A stretch of 64,000 nt of DNA. Source: Paramicrobacterium fandaimingii (GTDB taxonomy: Bacteria > Actinomycetota > Actinomycetes > Actinomycetales > Microbacteriaceae). The translations under genes were made by a program, and so were the position numbers. The stretch covers positions 1-64,000 of the forward strand of contig NZ_CP061170.1 of the NCBI RefSeq assembly GCF_011751745.2, read 5' to 3'. Shown piece after piece: positions 21,766 through 29,912 of this stretch (position 1 is the first letter of the stretch; every line of letters begins with the position of its first letter). The notes under the pieces were generated by a model that ran no database searches, was not told the DNA's origin, and saw only the letters and a program-made list of their open reading frames with translations.

Positions 21766-22982
21766 CGACGATCGACGCGAACCGCCGAGACGACCGCCGA
21801 TTCGACAACGACTTCGATCCGGTACGAGACGGCGAGACCTTCACGAGCGCCCACGAGGAGTTCCGCGCGCTGCGTGAGCGGCACGGCGGCCTCACGCGCT
21901 CTCAGGAGTACGACGGGTTCTGGGCGGCTGTCGGATACGACGAAGTGCTGAGCGTTATCAGCGACATCGAGCGCTTCACAACGCGCAAGCAGAACGCGAT
22001 CCCGAAGTTCGCCTTCACGGGCGTGCGCCCGCCCCTCCACCTCGATCCTCCCGAGCATACGGAGTATCGACGGGTGATCAACCGCTTCTTCACACCACCT
22101 CGCATGCGGGCGCTCGAGCCGGCTGTGCGGAAGGCCGCCACGACTCTCTTCGATCCGCTGCTCTCAGAGCGGTGGGTCGACGTGTGCAAGCAGTACGCGC
22201 ACCGGTTTCCCGCATACGTCTTCGCCGAGTTCTTCAACCTCGACGTCGCCACGAGCGAAGAGATCAAGAATGTCAGCGGCACCTACGTCGATGCGATCCA
22301 GATGCTCGACCACGACACCGTCAAATCGCTCAGCGGGCGCCTCTATGACATTGCGCAGGGAATCATCGACGAGCGAAAGTTTGGCGACTACAACCCCGAT
22401 GATGATCTCACCGCGGGACTGCTTGCGGCTGAGCACAAAGGGGAGCCGCTGCCGGACGCCATGATCCTCGGCTGCGTCCGCCAGCTGATCGTGACGGGAA
22501 TGGTCGCGCCGAGCGTATTCACGGGCAACATGTTCGTACACTTGGCGCGCGATCCGGAGTTGCAGAGCCAGCTCCGCGAGAAGCCATCGTTGATTCCGGA
22601 TGCGGTTGAGGAGATGTTGCGTCTGTACTCTCCGTACCGCGGCATGGCGCGTACGGCACGCGTCGATACCGAGCTCGCGGGGGTCGCTCTCAAGAAGGAC
22701 GACCCGATCGCCCTGGTCTACACCTCGGCAAACCGTGACGAGAGCGTCTTCCCCGACGGCGAACGCTTCATACTGAACCGCCCGAACATCACGAAGCACA
22801 TTGCGTTCGGCCGCGGAACGCACAGCTGCCCTGGTGCGCCGCTGGCGCGCATGATGATGCGTGTCACGCTTGAGGAGGCGCTCGCGCGAACGTCGGGGTG
22901 GAGCCTCACAGTCGAGCCGGAGATGGCGATCTGGGCGGAGTGGGGCACGCGCTCGGTGCCGCTCGATTTCGTTAGGGCCTGA
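21762..22982 (+). CDS. Cytochrome P450 lacking the I-helix acid-alcohol pair (second)
   Basis: 406 residues. Heme motif FGRGTHSCPGAPLARM with cysteine 356; ExxR as EEMLR followed by LYSPYRGMARTAR, nearly the same as in the first P450. The I-helix segment is TGMVAPSVFTG (Gly 246), again replacing the conserved acid and threonine by Val and Ala. The start ATG 21762 overlaps the ATPase stop (ATGA). The pair is clearly paralogous but quite diverged, so they probably handle successive or alternative substrates. Confidence 0.93.
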   Translation: MTTIDANRRDDRRFDNDFDPVRDGETFTSAHEEFRALRERHGGLTRSQEYDGFWAAVGYDEVLSVISDIERFTTRKQNAIPKFAFTGVRPPLHLDPPEHTEYRRVINRFFTPPRMRALEPAVRKAATTLFDPLLSERWVDVCKQYAHRFPAYVFAEFFNLDVATSEEIKNVSGTYVDAIQMLDHDTVKSLSGRLYDIAQGIIDERKFGDYNPDDDLTAGLLAAEHKGEPLPDAMILGCVRQLIVTGMVAPSVFTGNMFVHLARDPELQSQLREKPSLIPDAVEEMLRLYSPYRGMARTARVDTELAGVALKKDDPIALVYTSANRDESVFPDGERFILNRPNITKHIAFGRGTHSCPGAPLARMMMRVTLEEALARTSGWSLTVEPEMAIWAEWGTRSVPLDFVRA

Positions 22983-22995
22983 GCGCCCGCGAAAA

Positions 22996-23034
22996 ACAGG
23001 CGGTTCCCGCACGCTGGGTGCGGCAACCGCCTGT
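22996..23034. terminator. Bidirectional terminator between convergent genes
   Basis: A 10-bp stem ACAGGCGGTT/AACCGCCTGT with an inner CCGCAC/GTGCGG stem lies between the end of the second P450 and the end of the convergent binding protein. Confidence 0.85.
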
Positions 23035-23045
23035 TGTCTGTTTCG

Positions 23046-24074
23046 TCAGATGCCGAACGCGTCGAGGATCGCCTGCTCGTTCTCGAGTGCCTTGTCGCGG
23101 TCGATTCGCACGTAGTCGGCGGGCATCTCGTCGTAGTCGTACGCCGAGATGTTGCCGGGCGCGCCGTTGATGATCTCCTGTGCCTCCTCAGACAGCACGA
23201 AGTGTGCGAACAGGCGCGCGGCGTTCGGGCTCTGTGCATCCGTCGAGATCGCCATGACGATCTCCGGCCCGGTCGTGAGGCTGGGGACAGCTACCTCCAC
23301 GGGCGCTCCGGCTTCGGCCGCACCCGTGACCACCTGCCCGACGTTGGGTCCCGTCACGGAGCCTTCTCCTGCTCCGAGTGCCTCGGTCATCGGCACGACC
23401 GAGTTGTAGAGTCGCACAGCATTGTCGGCGATCGCCTCGACGGTCTCCATGCCGTACTCGTCGGCGACCATCGTCCAGAACTGCAGGTACGCCTGCGACG
23501 ATGACGGATCCGTGAGGAGAAGCTCTCCCTTGTACTGGGGATCGGCGAGGTCGGCGAACGTTTCGGGGGCCGGAAGGTCGCCCAACGCCTCGGTGTTCCA
23601 CGACAGGGCGCTCGGGGCAAACTGCACGACGGCAGTGCGGCCTCCGTCGATCTTGCCCTCTTCTGGAAAGTCCTTGTATTCCGGGATGTCTGCCTCATCG
23701 AGGCCCGTGAGCCATCCCTCGTCGATTCCAATGTCGACGAACTCGCCGTAGCTCGGAATCACGAGGTCGGCGGCGGGCGCCCCCGCATCGACCTCCGCGC
23801 TGTACCGGGACGCGAGCTCGCCGCCGGTCATGCGGACAAACTGCGCGTCGATCCCGTACTTCTCGGCGAAGAGATCTGCGAGCTCTTGTCCCGTCTGCTC
23901 GGGGGGCGTCAAGTAGAAGACAAGAGAGCCTTCCTCCTGAGCCGCGGTGATGAGCTCGTCGAGCGCCGCGTTTCCCGTGGATACGTCTTCATTTCCGGCC
24001 TGATCGCCGGAACAGCCGACGAGTGTAAGTGCGGCGACGGTGATGATTGCCGCCGCGGATGCTAATCGCCTCAT
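23046..24074 (-). CDS. ABC solute-binding lipoprotein, iron(III)-type fold
   Basis: 342 residues from ATG 24074 (CGGAG eight bases upstream). Lipoprotein signal MRRLASAAAIITVAALTLVGC with lipobox LVGC, then a family-1-like binding domain (QEEGSLVFYLTPPEQTG near 46). It is convergent with, and next to, the P450-permease-ATPase-P450 operon and is the obvious receptor for that importer. The tyrosine cluster typical of ferric-binding proteins is not evident to me, consistent with an organic ligand. Confidence 0.9.
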   Translation of the reverse strand: MRRLASAAAIITVAALTLVGCSGDQAGNEDVSTGNAALDELITAAQEEGSLVFYLTPPEQTGQELADLFAEKYGIDAQFVRMTGGELASRYSAEVDAGAPAADLVIPSYGEFVDIGIDEGWLTGLDEADIPEYKDFPEEGKIDGGRTAVVQFAPSALSWNTEALGDLPAPETFADLADPQYKGELLLTDPSSSQAYLQFWTMVADEYGMETVEAIADNAVRLYNSVVPMTEALGAGEGSVTGPNVGQVVTGAAEAGAPVEVAVPSLTTGPEIVMAISTDAQSPNAARLFAHFVLSEEAQEIINGAPGNISAYDYDEMPADYVRIDRDKALENEQAILDAFGI

Positions 24075-24203
24075 AGTGTGACTCCGTTGTCGTGACGAGG
24101 TGGTGCTGTCGAATATGGATGACATCTAGTGTTCCGGGCGTCACACCAAACGTCAAGTAAATAATGCGACTGCACAGATCGAGTGCAGGCCGACGAACGG
24201 GCG

Positions 24204-25205
24204 TCAGCTGATCTCGCGGCGCCTGTCGGCCGTCACGGCGCGGGTCATCTCGGGAGTGACCTGCTCGGCGGAGCGCGGTGCAACCTGGTAGCTCACGATG
24301 TGCGACAGCGTTTCGTCGTGGTGCGCGATCACGTGCCGCACGTGCGCGGCTGCGGCCGGTCCGAGGCTCTCGTACAGGTCAAGGAATACCGCTCGAGCGC
24401 GCGGCCGCGACCAGTCGCTCGGCAGCATCGCCACGGGAAGCTCCGGGTCCGTGAGGCGAAAGGCAAGCCAGTCGTTCGTCAGCTTCGTGCGCAAGCGAAG
24501 CGCCTCCGCGGGAGGCACCGGTTCGCTCGCCTGCGCGAGAAGCGCACCGTATTCAGTGACGAAGGCCTCGTACGCCTCGCCGAGCGCCGTGAGATCGAAC
24601 GCGTCAGCGATCGCCGCCCGATCCCCGTCGCGCAGCGACCAGGTTGCGCGCATGACATGGCCAGCCTCGACGCCGAGATCGTCAAGCAGCTCCACTGCCT
24701 CTTCGCGACGGTCGTGCGGCGTGATCCACATTCCGTCCTGCAGATCTCCGAACGCCATGGTCCGCAATCCGTTGCGGAGCAGGCGGCGTACGTCGCGCTC
24801 GGTCTCGGGAATCGAGTATGACACTACGGTCCAGTGCTGGTCCCAATCGGCGAAATCGGCCCCGAAGGTCAGGGCGCGCGCAGGTCGCAGCCGTTGGCTC
24901 GCGACGATGTCGGCAGGGATTCCGTACGAGGTCGTGCGGCCCTCCCGCCGCTGTGTGAGGGCCCCGTGTTGGGTGAGACGGCGCATCGCCTGTCGCGTCG
25001 CGTTCTCTTGAGACCCGAACTCGGCGAGAAGATCGACGAGCGCCGCCGACGGAAGGAGCTCGTCTCTCGCGAACCAATAGTCACCGAGCAGGGTGATGAG
25101 CAGGTGCCGCGTTCCGCGACTCGAGTGCGGACGGCGCCCTCGATAGTGAGGCTGGTGGGGATCTGAAAAATCGACGTCCGCGTTTGCGGGCCTTCCGATG
25201 GTCAC
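24204..25205 (-). CDS. PaaX-family transcriptional regulator (first)
   Basis: 333 residues with the PaaX pattern: an N-terminal winged helix (TRHLLITLLGDYWFARDELL near 32, then ENATRQAMRRL), a central PaaX domain (WTVVSYSIPETERDVRRLLR) and a C-terminal effector region. PaaX represses phenylacetate genes in response to phenylacetyl-CoA, and relatives respond to other acyl-CoAs. It starts with GTG overlapping the HtaA gene stop by four bases. No phenylacetate genes are in the window, so a CoA-thioester from this island is a plausible effector. Confidence 0.9.
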   Translation of the reverse strand: MTIGRPANADVDFSDPHQPHYRGRRPHSSRGTRHLLITLLGDYWFARDELLPSAALVDLLAEFGSQENATRQAMRRLTQHGALTQRREGRTTSYGIPADIVASQRLRPARALTFGADFADWDQHWTVVSYSIPETERDVRRLLRNGLRTMAFGDLQDGMWITPHDRREEAVELLDDLGVEAGHVMRATWSLRDGDRAAIADAFDLTALGEAYEAFVTEYGALLAQASEPVPPAEALRLRTKLTNDWLAFRLTDPELPVAMLPSDWSRPRARAVFLDLYESLGPAAAAHVRHVIAHHDETLSHIVSYQVAPRSAEQVTPEMTRAVTADRRREIS

Positions 25206-25726
25206 GAGGCGGCACTCCGTGCGGGAAGCGCGATCTGGATCGGCGCGAACGGTTCCCCCGCCTCATACACGTCGCCGAACAGCGAGGATCCCGCGGCGGT
25301 GAGCGTGGTCATCAGGGGTGGGAAAACGCGCCAGCCGCCCTCGAGCTCGACAGGCTCGGCCGGAGTGACGTCGAGAATCCGGAGCTCGGAGCTGCCGTGC
25401 GTGACGACGAGCGAGCCCACCTCGTCGCCGAGCGTGATCTCGGGCGAGCCGAGCATGACATCGAGCATTCCGCCGTGCGCGATGAAGCGAACGATCCCCT
25501 CGAAGCGGAGGTGCAAGCGACCCTTGGCGTGCGTCTCGGACGCGAGTGGGAAGCGAAAGGTTCCCTCGCCGTCGGTCTCGACGCCACCGTCGCCGAACAC
25601 CTGGCCATCGGGGCTCCCCGCGACGTACCCGACGAAGCTCTCGCGCACCGCCCAATAGAGACCCGTGACGACCCCAGGCGGGCGCATCTCCGCGTCAACT
25701 CCGGTGTCGCCCATGACATTGATCAT
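25202..25726 (-). CDS. HtaA-domain protein without signal peptide
   Basis: About 174 residues from ATG 25726 (ATG 25714 or an upstream TTG are alternatives). One HtaA domain: GLYWAVRESFVGYVAGSPDG near residue 21, then VRFIAHGGMLDVMLGSPEI near 80. In corynebacteria HtaA domains bind heme on the surface through a conserved Tyr and His; both motif regions are kept. Unlike those proteins it has no signal peptide, membrane anchor or repeat. It is translationally coupled to PaaX and divergent from a MarR gene. It might carry another small ligand; function uncertain. Confidence 0.75.
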   Translation of the reverse strand: MINVMGDTGVDAEMRPPGVVTGLYWAVRESFVGYVAGSPDGQVFGDGGVETDGEGTFRFPLASETHAKGRLHLRFEGIVRFIAHGGMLDVMLGSPEITLGDEVGSLVVTHGSSELRILDVTPAEPVELEGGWRVFPPLMTTLTAAGSSLFGDVYEAGEPFAPIQIALPARSAAS

Positions 25727-25804
25727 GACGAACGGATCGAGCTCGGTCAAATGTGAAGGCGCGTCACTCTCGTCAGCCCGCGCAACCGGCGATAGAGTCT
25801 CATT

Positions 25805-26395
25805 GTGGATGACATCACTCGAGATCCGCGCGGGGAACCGGCGATTGCCCGCCTTGGCTACAGCTCCTATCGGCTCGCCCGCGCGTTCACGCGCTTCACG
25901 GAGAACGTCGCTCTCGCGGAGGGCATCACGCTGTCGCAGTTCGTTGTGATCCAGGTGCTCGGCGAGGGTCTTCCCCTGTCGAACGCGAGTCTGGCGCGCC
26001 GCACGTTCGTCAGCGCGCAGGCGGCACACACCGTCTCGAACGAGCTCATCGAGCAAGGGCTCGTCATGCGAGGAGACCACCCGCATAACCGGCGGATTCG
26101 ACTGGTGCAGCTGACGGAAGAGGGCTGGGCAGCGCTCGAGCGCTGCACAGCGGCGCTGCGCGCGCACGAGGATCACCTCATCGAGGCCATGGGCGGCAAG
26201 CCAGATGGCACACTCCGGGACATTCTCCAGGGTGCGGCAGAAGTGCTCGCGGGCGGATACTTCGACGATGACGAGGCTGAGGCCGAGGCGATTTCTCGTC
26301 GCACGTCGAGCGTGCGTCCGCGTCACATCCCCTCTCGACTCGCAGCCGCGCGACTGAGGTCGGCTGGGCGCGAGGACGACAGAAAGACGCACTGA
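25805..26395 (+). CDS. MarR-family transcriptional regulator
   Basis: 196 residues from GTG 25805. A winged helix is visible (LSQFVVIQVLGEGLPLSNAS, then RRTFVSAQAAHTVSNELIEQ, wing DHPHNRRIRLVQLTEEG). It is flanked by the HtaA-PaaX pair and by a CapA-like gene whose promoter carries the ATATCA-N7-TGATAT palindrome. MarR dimers bind such palindromes, so it is the best local candidate for the regulator of the five-site regulon. A 40-residue basic C-terminal tail is unusual. Confidence 0.9.
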   Translation: MDDITRDPRGEPAIARLGYSSYRLARAFTRFTENVALAEGITLSQFVVIQVLGEGLPLSNASLARRTFVSAQAAHTVSNELIEQGLVMRGDHPHNRRIRLVQLTEEGWAALERCTAALRAHEDHLIEAMGGKPDGTLRDILQGAAEVLAGGYFDDDEAEAEAISRRTSSVRPRHIPSRLAAARLRSAGREDDRKTH

Positions 26396-26443
26396 CTCCC
26401 CGCTGAGCCCGCGGAGCATTGACCGTGACGTACGATCCGGATA

Positions 26444-26462
26444 ATATCAATCTGACTGATAT
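26444..26462. promoter_or_regulatory. Palindromic operator candidate 2
   Basis: ATATCAATCTGACTGATAT lies 18 bases upstream of the CapA-like start, next to its ribosome-binding site GAAGGAGG (26464-26471). Same half sites and spacing as at 17452. Confidence 0.75.
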
Positions 26463-26480
26463 CGAAGGAGGGTCATCACG

Positions 26481-27596
26481 ATGCGAATCACGGCCGTCGG
26501 GGACATCGTCCTGCAACTCGACGATCACGACGAACGTTTCGTCCCCAGCGCCCCGGTGTTCCGGTCGTCGGACGTCGCGATCGGACAGATCGAGGTTCCG
26601 CACACGACAGAGACGGATGTCGTCGGTATCACGGTCCCCTCACCCCCGGCAGATCCTGATGCCCTCGGAGCGATGGCACGTGCCGGATTCACCGTCGGCA
26701 CGGTCGCCGGAAATCACTCGTACGACCTCGGAACGCGTGGTGTGATCGATACCCTTCGCAACGCCGGGAGATTCGGCATCCAAACCACAGGCACCGGCGC
26801 GACAATCACGGATGCGATGAAGCCAGCCATCACCGGCACGCACGATCGGTCGGTCGGCGTTCTGAGTTTCAACTGCGTGGGGCCGCGCGAATCGTGGGCG
26901 ACGAGCAAAAAGGCTGGATCTGCATACGTCAAGGTGCTCACCCATTACGATCTCGATGACCTGAACCCAGGCAACCCCCCGCAGGTGTACACGTTCTGTG
27001 ATCGAAAGTCGCTCGACCAGATGACGGCCGCGGTTTCGGCAGCGCGAGACACGGTTGATGTCGTCGTCATCGCGCTTCACAAGGGCTACGGGCACACGCC
27101 CGCACGGATCGAGGATTACGAGTACGACGTCGCTCACGCCGCGATCGACGCGGGCGCGGACCTCGTGGTTGCGCACCACTCGCACATCATGCGCGGAATC
27201 GAGATGTACAAAGGTCGCGCAATCTTTCACGGTCTCGGCAACTTCGTCACCGTCACCACGGCGCTGACCCCCGACCCCGAGAGCGACTCCGAAGAATTGA
27301 AGGCGTGGGCGAAACGGCGCGAAGAGCTGTACGGCTTCTCGCCCGACCCGAATGTGCGCGGCTACCCGTTCCACCCTGAAAGTCGCAATACTGCCATCGC
27401 GGTTCTCGACATCGATGAGGCGGGCAAACCTTCTTTTGGGTTCATCCCGTGCTGGATCGACGACTATGCGCGCCCCGTGCCACTCGATCACGGTTCGGAT
27501 GGCGACCGCGTCGCCGAGTACATCAGCGGGATCACGCGGACAGCGGGGCTCGACACGCGCTTCAGCTGGGATCGCGACGTCGTGCGCGTGGAGTGA
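26481..27596 (+). CDS. CapA-like metallohydrolase (first)
   Basis: 371 residues of the CapA/PGA_cap family, which has a calcineurin-like dinuclear-metal fold. Metal-site motifs: AVGDIVL (Asp 8), GQIEVPHTT, AGNHSYDLG near 77, HKGYGH, HHSHIMRGIEMYKG near 233 and GLGNF near 252. No signal peptide or membrane anchor, unlike classical CapA. With the proteins at 43858 and 51347 it forms a subfamily sharing VGPRES and HxHIxxGxExYKxRxIFHG. No capsule genes capB or capC are present, so a catabolic hydrolase role is more likely. Preceded by an operator palindrome and a strong ribosome-binding site. Confidence 0.88.
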   Translation: MRITAVGDIVLQLDDHDERFVPSAPVFRSSDVAIGQIEVPHTTETDVVGITVPSPPADPDALGAMARAGFTVGTVAGNHSYDLGTRGVIDTLRNAGRFGIQTTGTGATITDAMKPAITGTHDRSVGVLSFNCVGPRESWATSKKAGSAYVKVLTHYDLDDLNPGNPPQVYTFCDRKSLDQMTAAVSAARDTVDVVVIALHKGYGHTPARIEDYEYDVAHAAIDAGADLVVAHHSHIMRGIEMYKGRAIFHGLGNFVTVTTALTPDPESDSEELKAWAKRREELYGFSPDPNVRGYPFHPESRNTAIAVLDIDEAGKPSFGFIPCWIDDYARPVPLDHGSDGDRVAEYISGITRTAGLDTRFSWDRDVVRVE

Positions 27597-27683
27597 CAGC
27601 GCCCGCATTAGATATCCCCAGGCGGTACGATCGACAGAGAGTCTGTCTCATGTATTCGATCGCGCCGAAGGGGCATCTCGGGT

Positions 27684-29003
27684 ATGGCCGCACAACGCAC
27701 CGTCGTCACCTCCCTTCCGTCGAGCGCGCAATCGGTGCCGTTCGGGCACGACGACCTCGGCGTCTCTGAGCTCCCCTCGGCGGGTTACGCGCAGACGGAG
27801 GTGCTTCTCTCGGGCGTGGCGGCGGGCGAGGCCTACACAACCCGCGCGTTGCTGCGCCATCCGGCAGACCGCGCATGCTTCAGCGGCGTCGTGCTCGTCG
27901 AGCCGATGCACTGGGCAGGGGTTCGCTCGGTGTGGCGCGCAATCAGGCGCGTCCTTGTCGCCGGCGGGCACGCTTGGGCTGAGATCGCTTCGCAGTCGAC
28001 GTCTCCGCAGCGCCTGAAGAGCTTCGATCCCGTCAGGTACGCAGACGTCACGCTCGCCGACGTCGCAGATGACGCAGGCCCGGCCGAGGCGAGCATCGGA
28101 GCGGATGCTGCGGCAGGGCGCACGTTCGAGAGCGTTCGACTCGAATCGGATGCCTTTCAGGCGCGATGGCACCGCTCCAATGTGCAGTCCGCAGAGATCA
28201 TCGCTCATTTCGCCGACGCGCTGCGAGAAGGTGCAACGCCTCTCACCGGTGTGACGCACGTGTTTCTCGGCGGTCTGTCGCAGTCCGGGGGAGTGACGCG
28301 CGCGTTTGCCACCGATCACCACCGACACGTCAGCCGAGAGCATCCGATCTTCGACGGCTACCTCCCGATGGCCTCGGGAGGCGAGGCGCTGACCGATCTC
28401 GATGTCCCTGTGGTCGAGCTGCTGGGGGAGTCCGAGCTCGAGGAGCTCCGCGCCCGATACCTGCTTCCGGGGCAAGTGCGTGGCTTCTCCCATCGTCGTG
28501 CCGACTCGCCGCGCTACCGGCTGTACGAAGTCGCAGGTATGGGGCACACCGACAGCAGGGACGACCCGCCGCCACGCTCGCAGACAGCCCTTCCCAGTGG
28601 GCGCCGCTGGAGCCGTTTTCCGAACGCACACGCCGTGCACTTCGCGTGGAATGCGCTCCTTCGCTGGGTCCGTGACGGCACGGAACCCCCTCACGGGTGC
28701 GTCATCGACACCGATCAGTGTGGGCGCATTTTGCGAGACGAACACGGGCACGCGCTCGGCGGGCTCCGCAGCCCGTACCTTGACGTCCCCGTCGTGCAGG
28801 TTTCGGCAATCGCCGGTGCCGGTGCCGAGTGGTCGTGTGGATCTGAGCTGGTATTCGACGAGGCGCGGCTTCTGAGTCTCTACGGCTCCGAGAGCGCATA
28901 CCGGAGCAGGGTGGGCGCCTGCCTCGACGAGCTCGTCGCTGAGGGATACTACCTAACAGATGACGCCGTGGACTATCTGTCGCGCGCCACCTGGACAAAG
29001 TGA
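27684..29003 (+). CDS. Alpha/beta hydrolase, Abhydrolase_10-like
   Basis: 439 residues, no signal peptide. The nucleophile motif GLSQSGG near residue 199, a late GMGHTDS, and features such as LVEPMHWAG resemble the alpha/beta-hydrolase domain family often annotated Abhydrolase_10. These are commonly esterases in catabolic clusters. It lies between a CapA-like gene and a PaaX gene on the same strand, probably co-transcribed with the latter (three-base gap). The substrate is unknown. Confidence 0.78.
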   Translation: MAAQRTVVTSLPSSAQSVPFGHDDLGVSELPSAGYAQTEVLLSGVAAGEAYTTRALLRHPADRACFSGVVLVEPMHWAGVRSVWRAIRRVLVAGGHAWAEIASQSTSPQRLKSFDPVRYADVTLADVADDAGPAEASIGADAAAGRTFESVRLESDAFQARWHRSNVQSAEIIAHFADALREGATPLTGVTHVFLGGLSQSGGVTRAFATDHHRHVSREHPIFDGYLPMASGGEALTDLDVPVVELLGESELEELRARYLLPGQVRGFSHRRADSPRYRLYEVAGMGHTDSRDDPPPRSQTALPSGRRWSRFPNAHAVHFAWNALLRWVRDGTEPPHGCVIDTDQCGRILRDEHGHALGGLRSPYLDVPVVQVSAIAGAGAEWSCGSELVFDEARLLSLYGSESAYRSRVGACLDELVAEGYYLTDDAVDYLSRATWTK

Positions 29004-29006
29004 GGA

Positions 29007-29912
29007 ATGGACACGACGATGACGACGACAGAGGAACTGGCCCAGCTCGCGATTTCGGTGCCGGAGACCGTGAGCTCTCAGAACATGCTCGTCACGCTGC
29101 TGGCGGATTTCGACTTCGCGCACGCGGGCCCCGTCCCGTCTGCCGCTGTCGTCGACGTGCTCGGCGACTTCGGGATCACATCTGCGGGCGCGCGAATCGC
29201 GCTGAGTCGAGTGGCGCGCACCGGCAGGCTCGAGCAAGTGCGAAACGGGCGCCAGACCTCGTACACGTTCGGCTCGTCTGGCCTCGACGAGCGCGAGCAG
29301 CGATTGCGCACGTACGTCAATTTTGGCGCGAAACGTCCGGCCTGGGACGGGCTCTGGACTGTCGTGACGTTCTCGATTCCCGAGGAGGTGCGCGGGTTGC
29401 GCCCGAAGCTGCGCCGCGAGCTCGAACGCCTCCTTTTCGCTCCCCTCACCGATGCCGTGTGGGTGCAGCCCGCAGACCACGCTTCCCGTGCCATCGCTAT
29501 CGGCGAGGAGCTCGGCGTCAATCTGGCAGCAATGCGCGCCACATTCGACTCGCCCGAACGTGGTGGCCTCGACCCCGTCGCAGCGTTCCCTCTTGCCGAC
29601 GTGCGCACCCTCTACGACCACTACCGCAAGACGTTCGACCCGTGGCTCCCGCTCGTTCGAGACAACAAGGTCGACGCGCATATCGCGCTCGTTCTACGCG
29701 CCAATGTGCTGGCCTCGTGGCGAAACATCGCGCGCACTGATCCCGACCTGCCTCGCGAGCTGCTGCCTGACGACTGGCCCCAGGACGCGGTCAGGGAGCT
29801 TTTCATCGAGCTGTGGGAGGGGCTCGGCCCGATCGCCCTGCAGCGCATGCGAGAACTCATCAGTCCGCACGATGCCGAGCTGGCGTCACGCCTGCGCGTA
29901 CGCCGCTCGTGA
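29007..29912 (+). CDS. PaaX-family transcriptional regulator (second)
   Basis: 301 residues. N-terminal winged helix (MLVTLLADFDFAHAGPVPSA, then TSAGARIALSRVARTGRLEQ), central VVTFSIPEEVRGLRPKLRRE and the C-terminal PaaX domain. It is only distantly like the PaaX at 24204. Its end overlaps the convergent MmgE/PrpD gene by 27 bases. Divergent genes at 31.3 kb share a long palindrome that could be its operator, though this is inference. Confidence 0.88.
   Translation: MDTTMTTTEELAQLAISVPETVSSQNMLVTLLADFDFAHAGPVPSAAVVDVLGDFGITSAGARIALSRVARTGRLEQVRNGRQTSYTFGSSGLDEREQRLRTYVNFGAKRPAWDGLWTVVTFSIPEEVRGLRPKLRRELERLLFAPLTDAVWVQPADHASRAIAIGEELGVNLAAMRATFDSPERGGLDPVAAFPLADVRTLYDHYRKTFDPWLPLVRDNKVDAHIALVLRANVLASWRNIARTDPDLPRELLPDDWPQDAVRELFIELWEGLGPIALQRMRELISPHDAELASRLRVRRS

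Noticed and set aside
18807..24074. Simple ferric-iron importer
   Set aside because: The permease and receptor family fits iron, but co-transcription with two P450 genes makes an organic substrate at least as likely, so iron was not asserted.
26481..27596. Polyglutamate capsule synthesis
   Set aside because: CapA-like proteins are present but there is no CapB ligase or CapC, and these CapA-like proteins lack membrane anchors.
24204..29912. Phenylacetate degradation cluster
   Set aside because: PaaX regulators are there, but none of the paaA-K catabolic genes is in the window.
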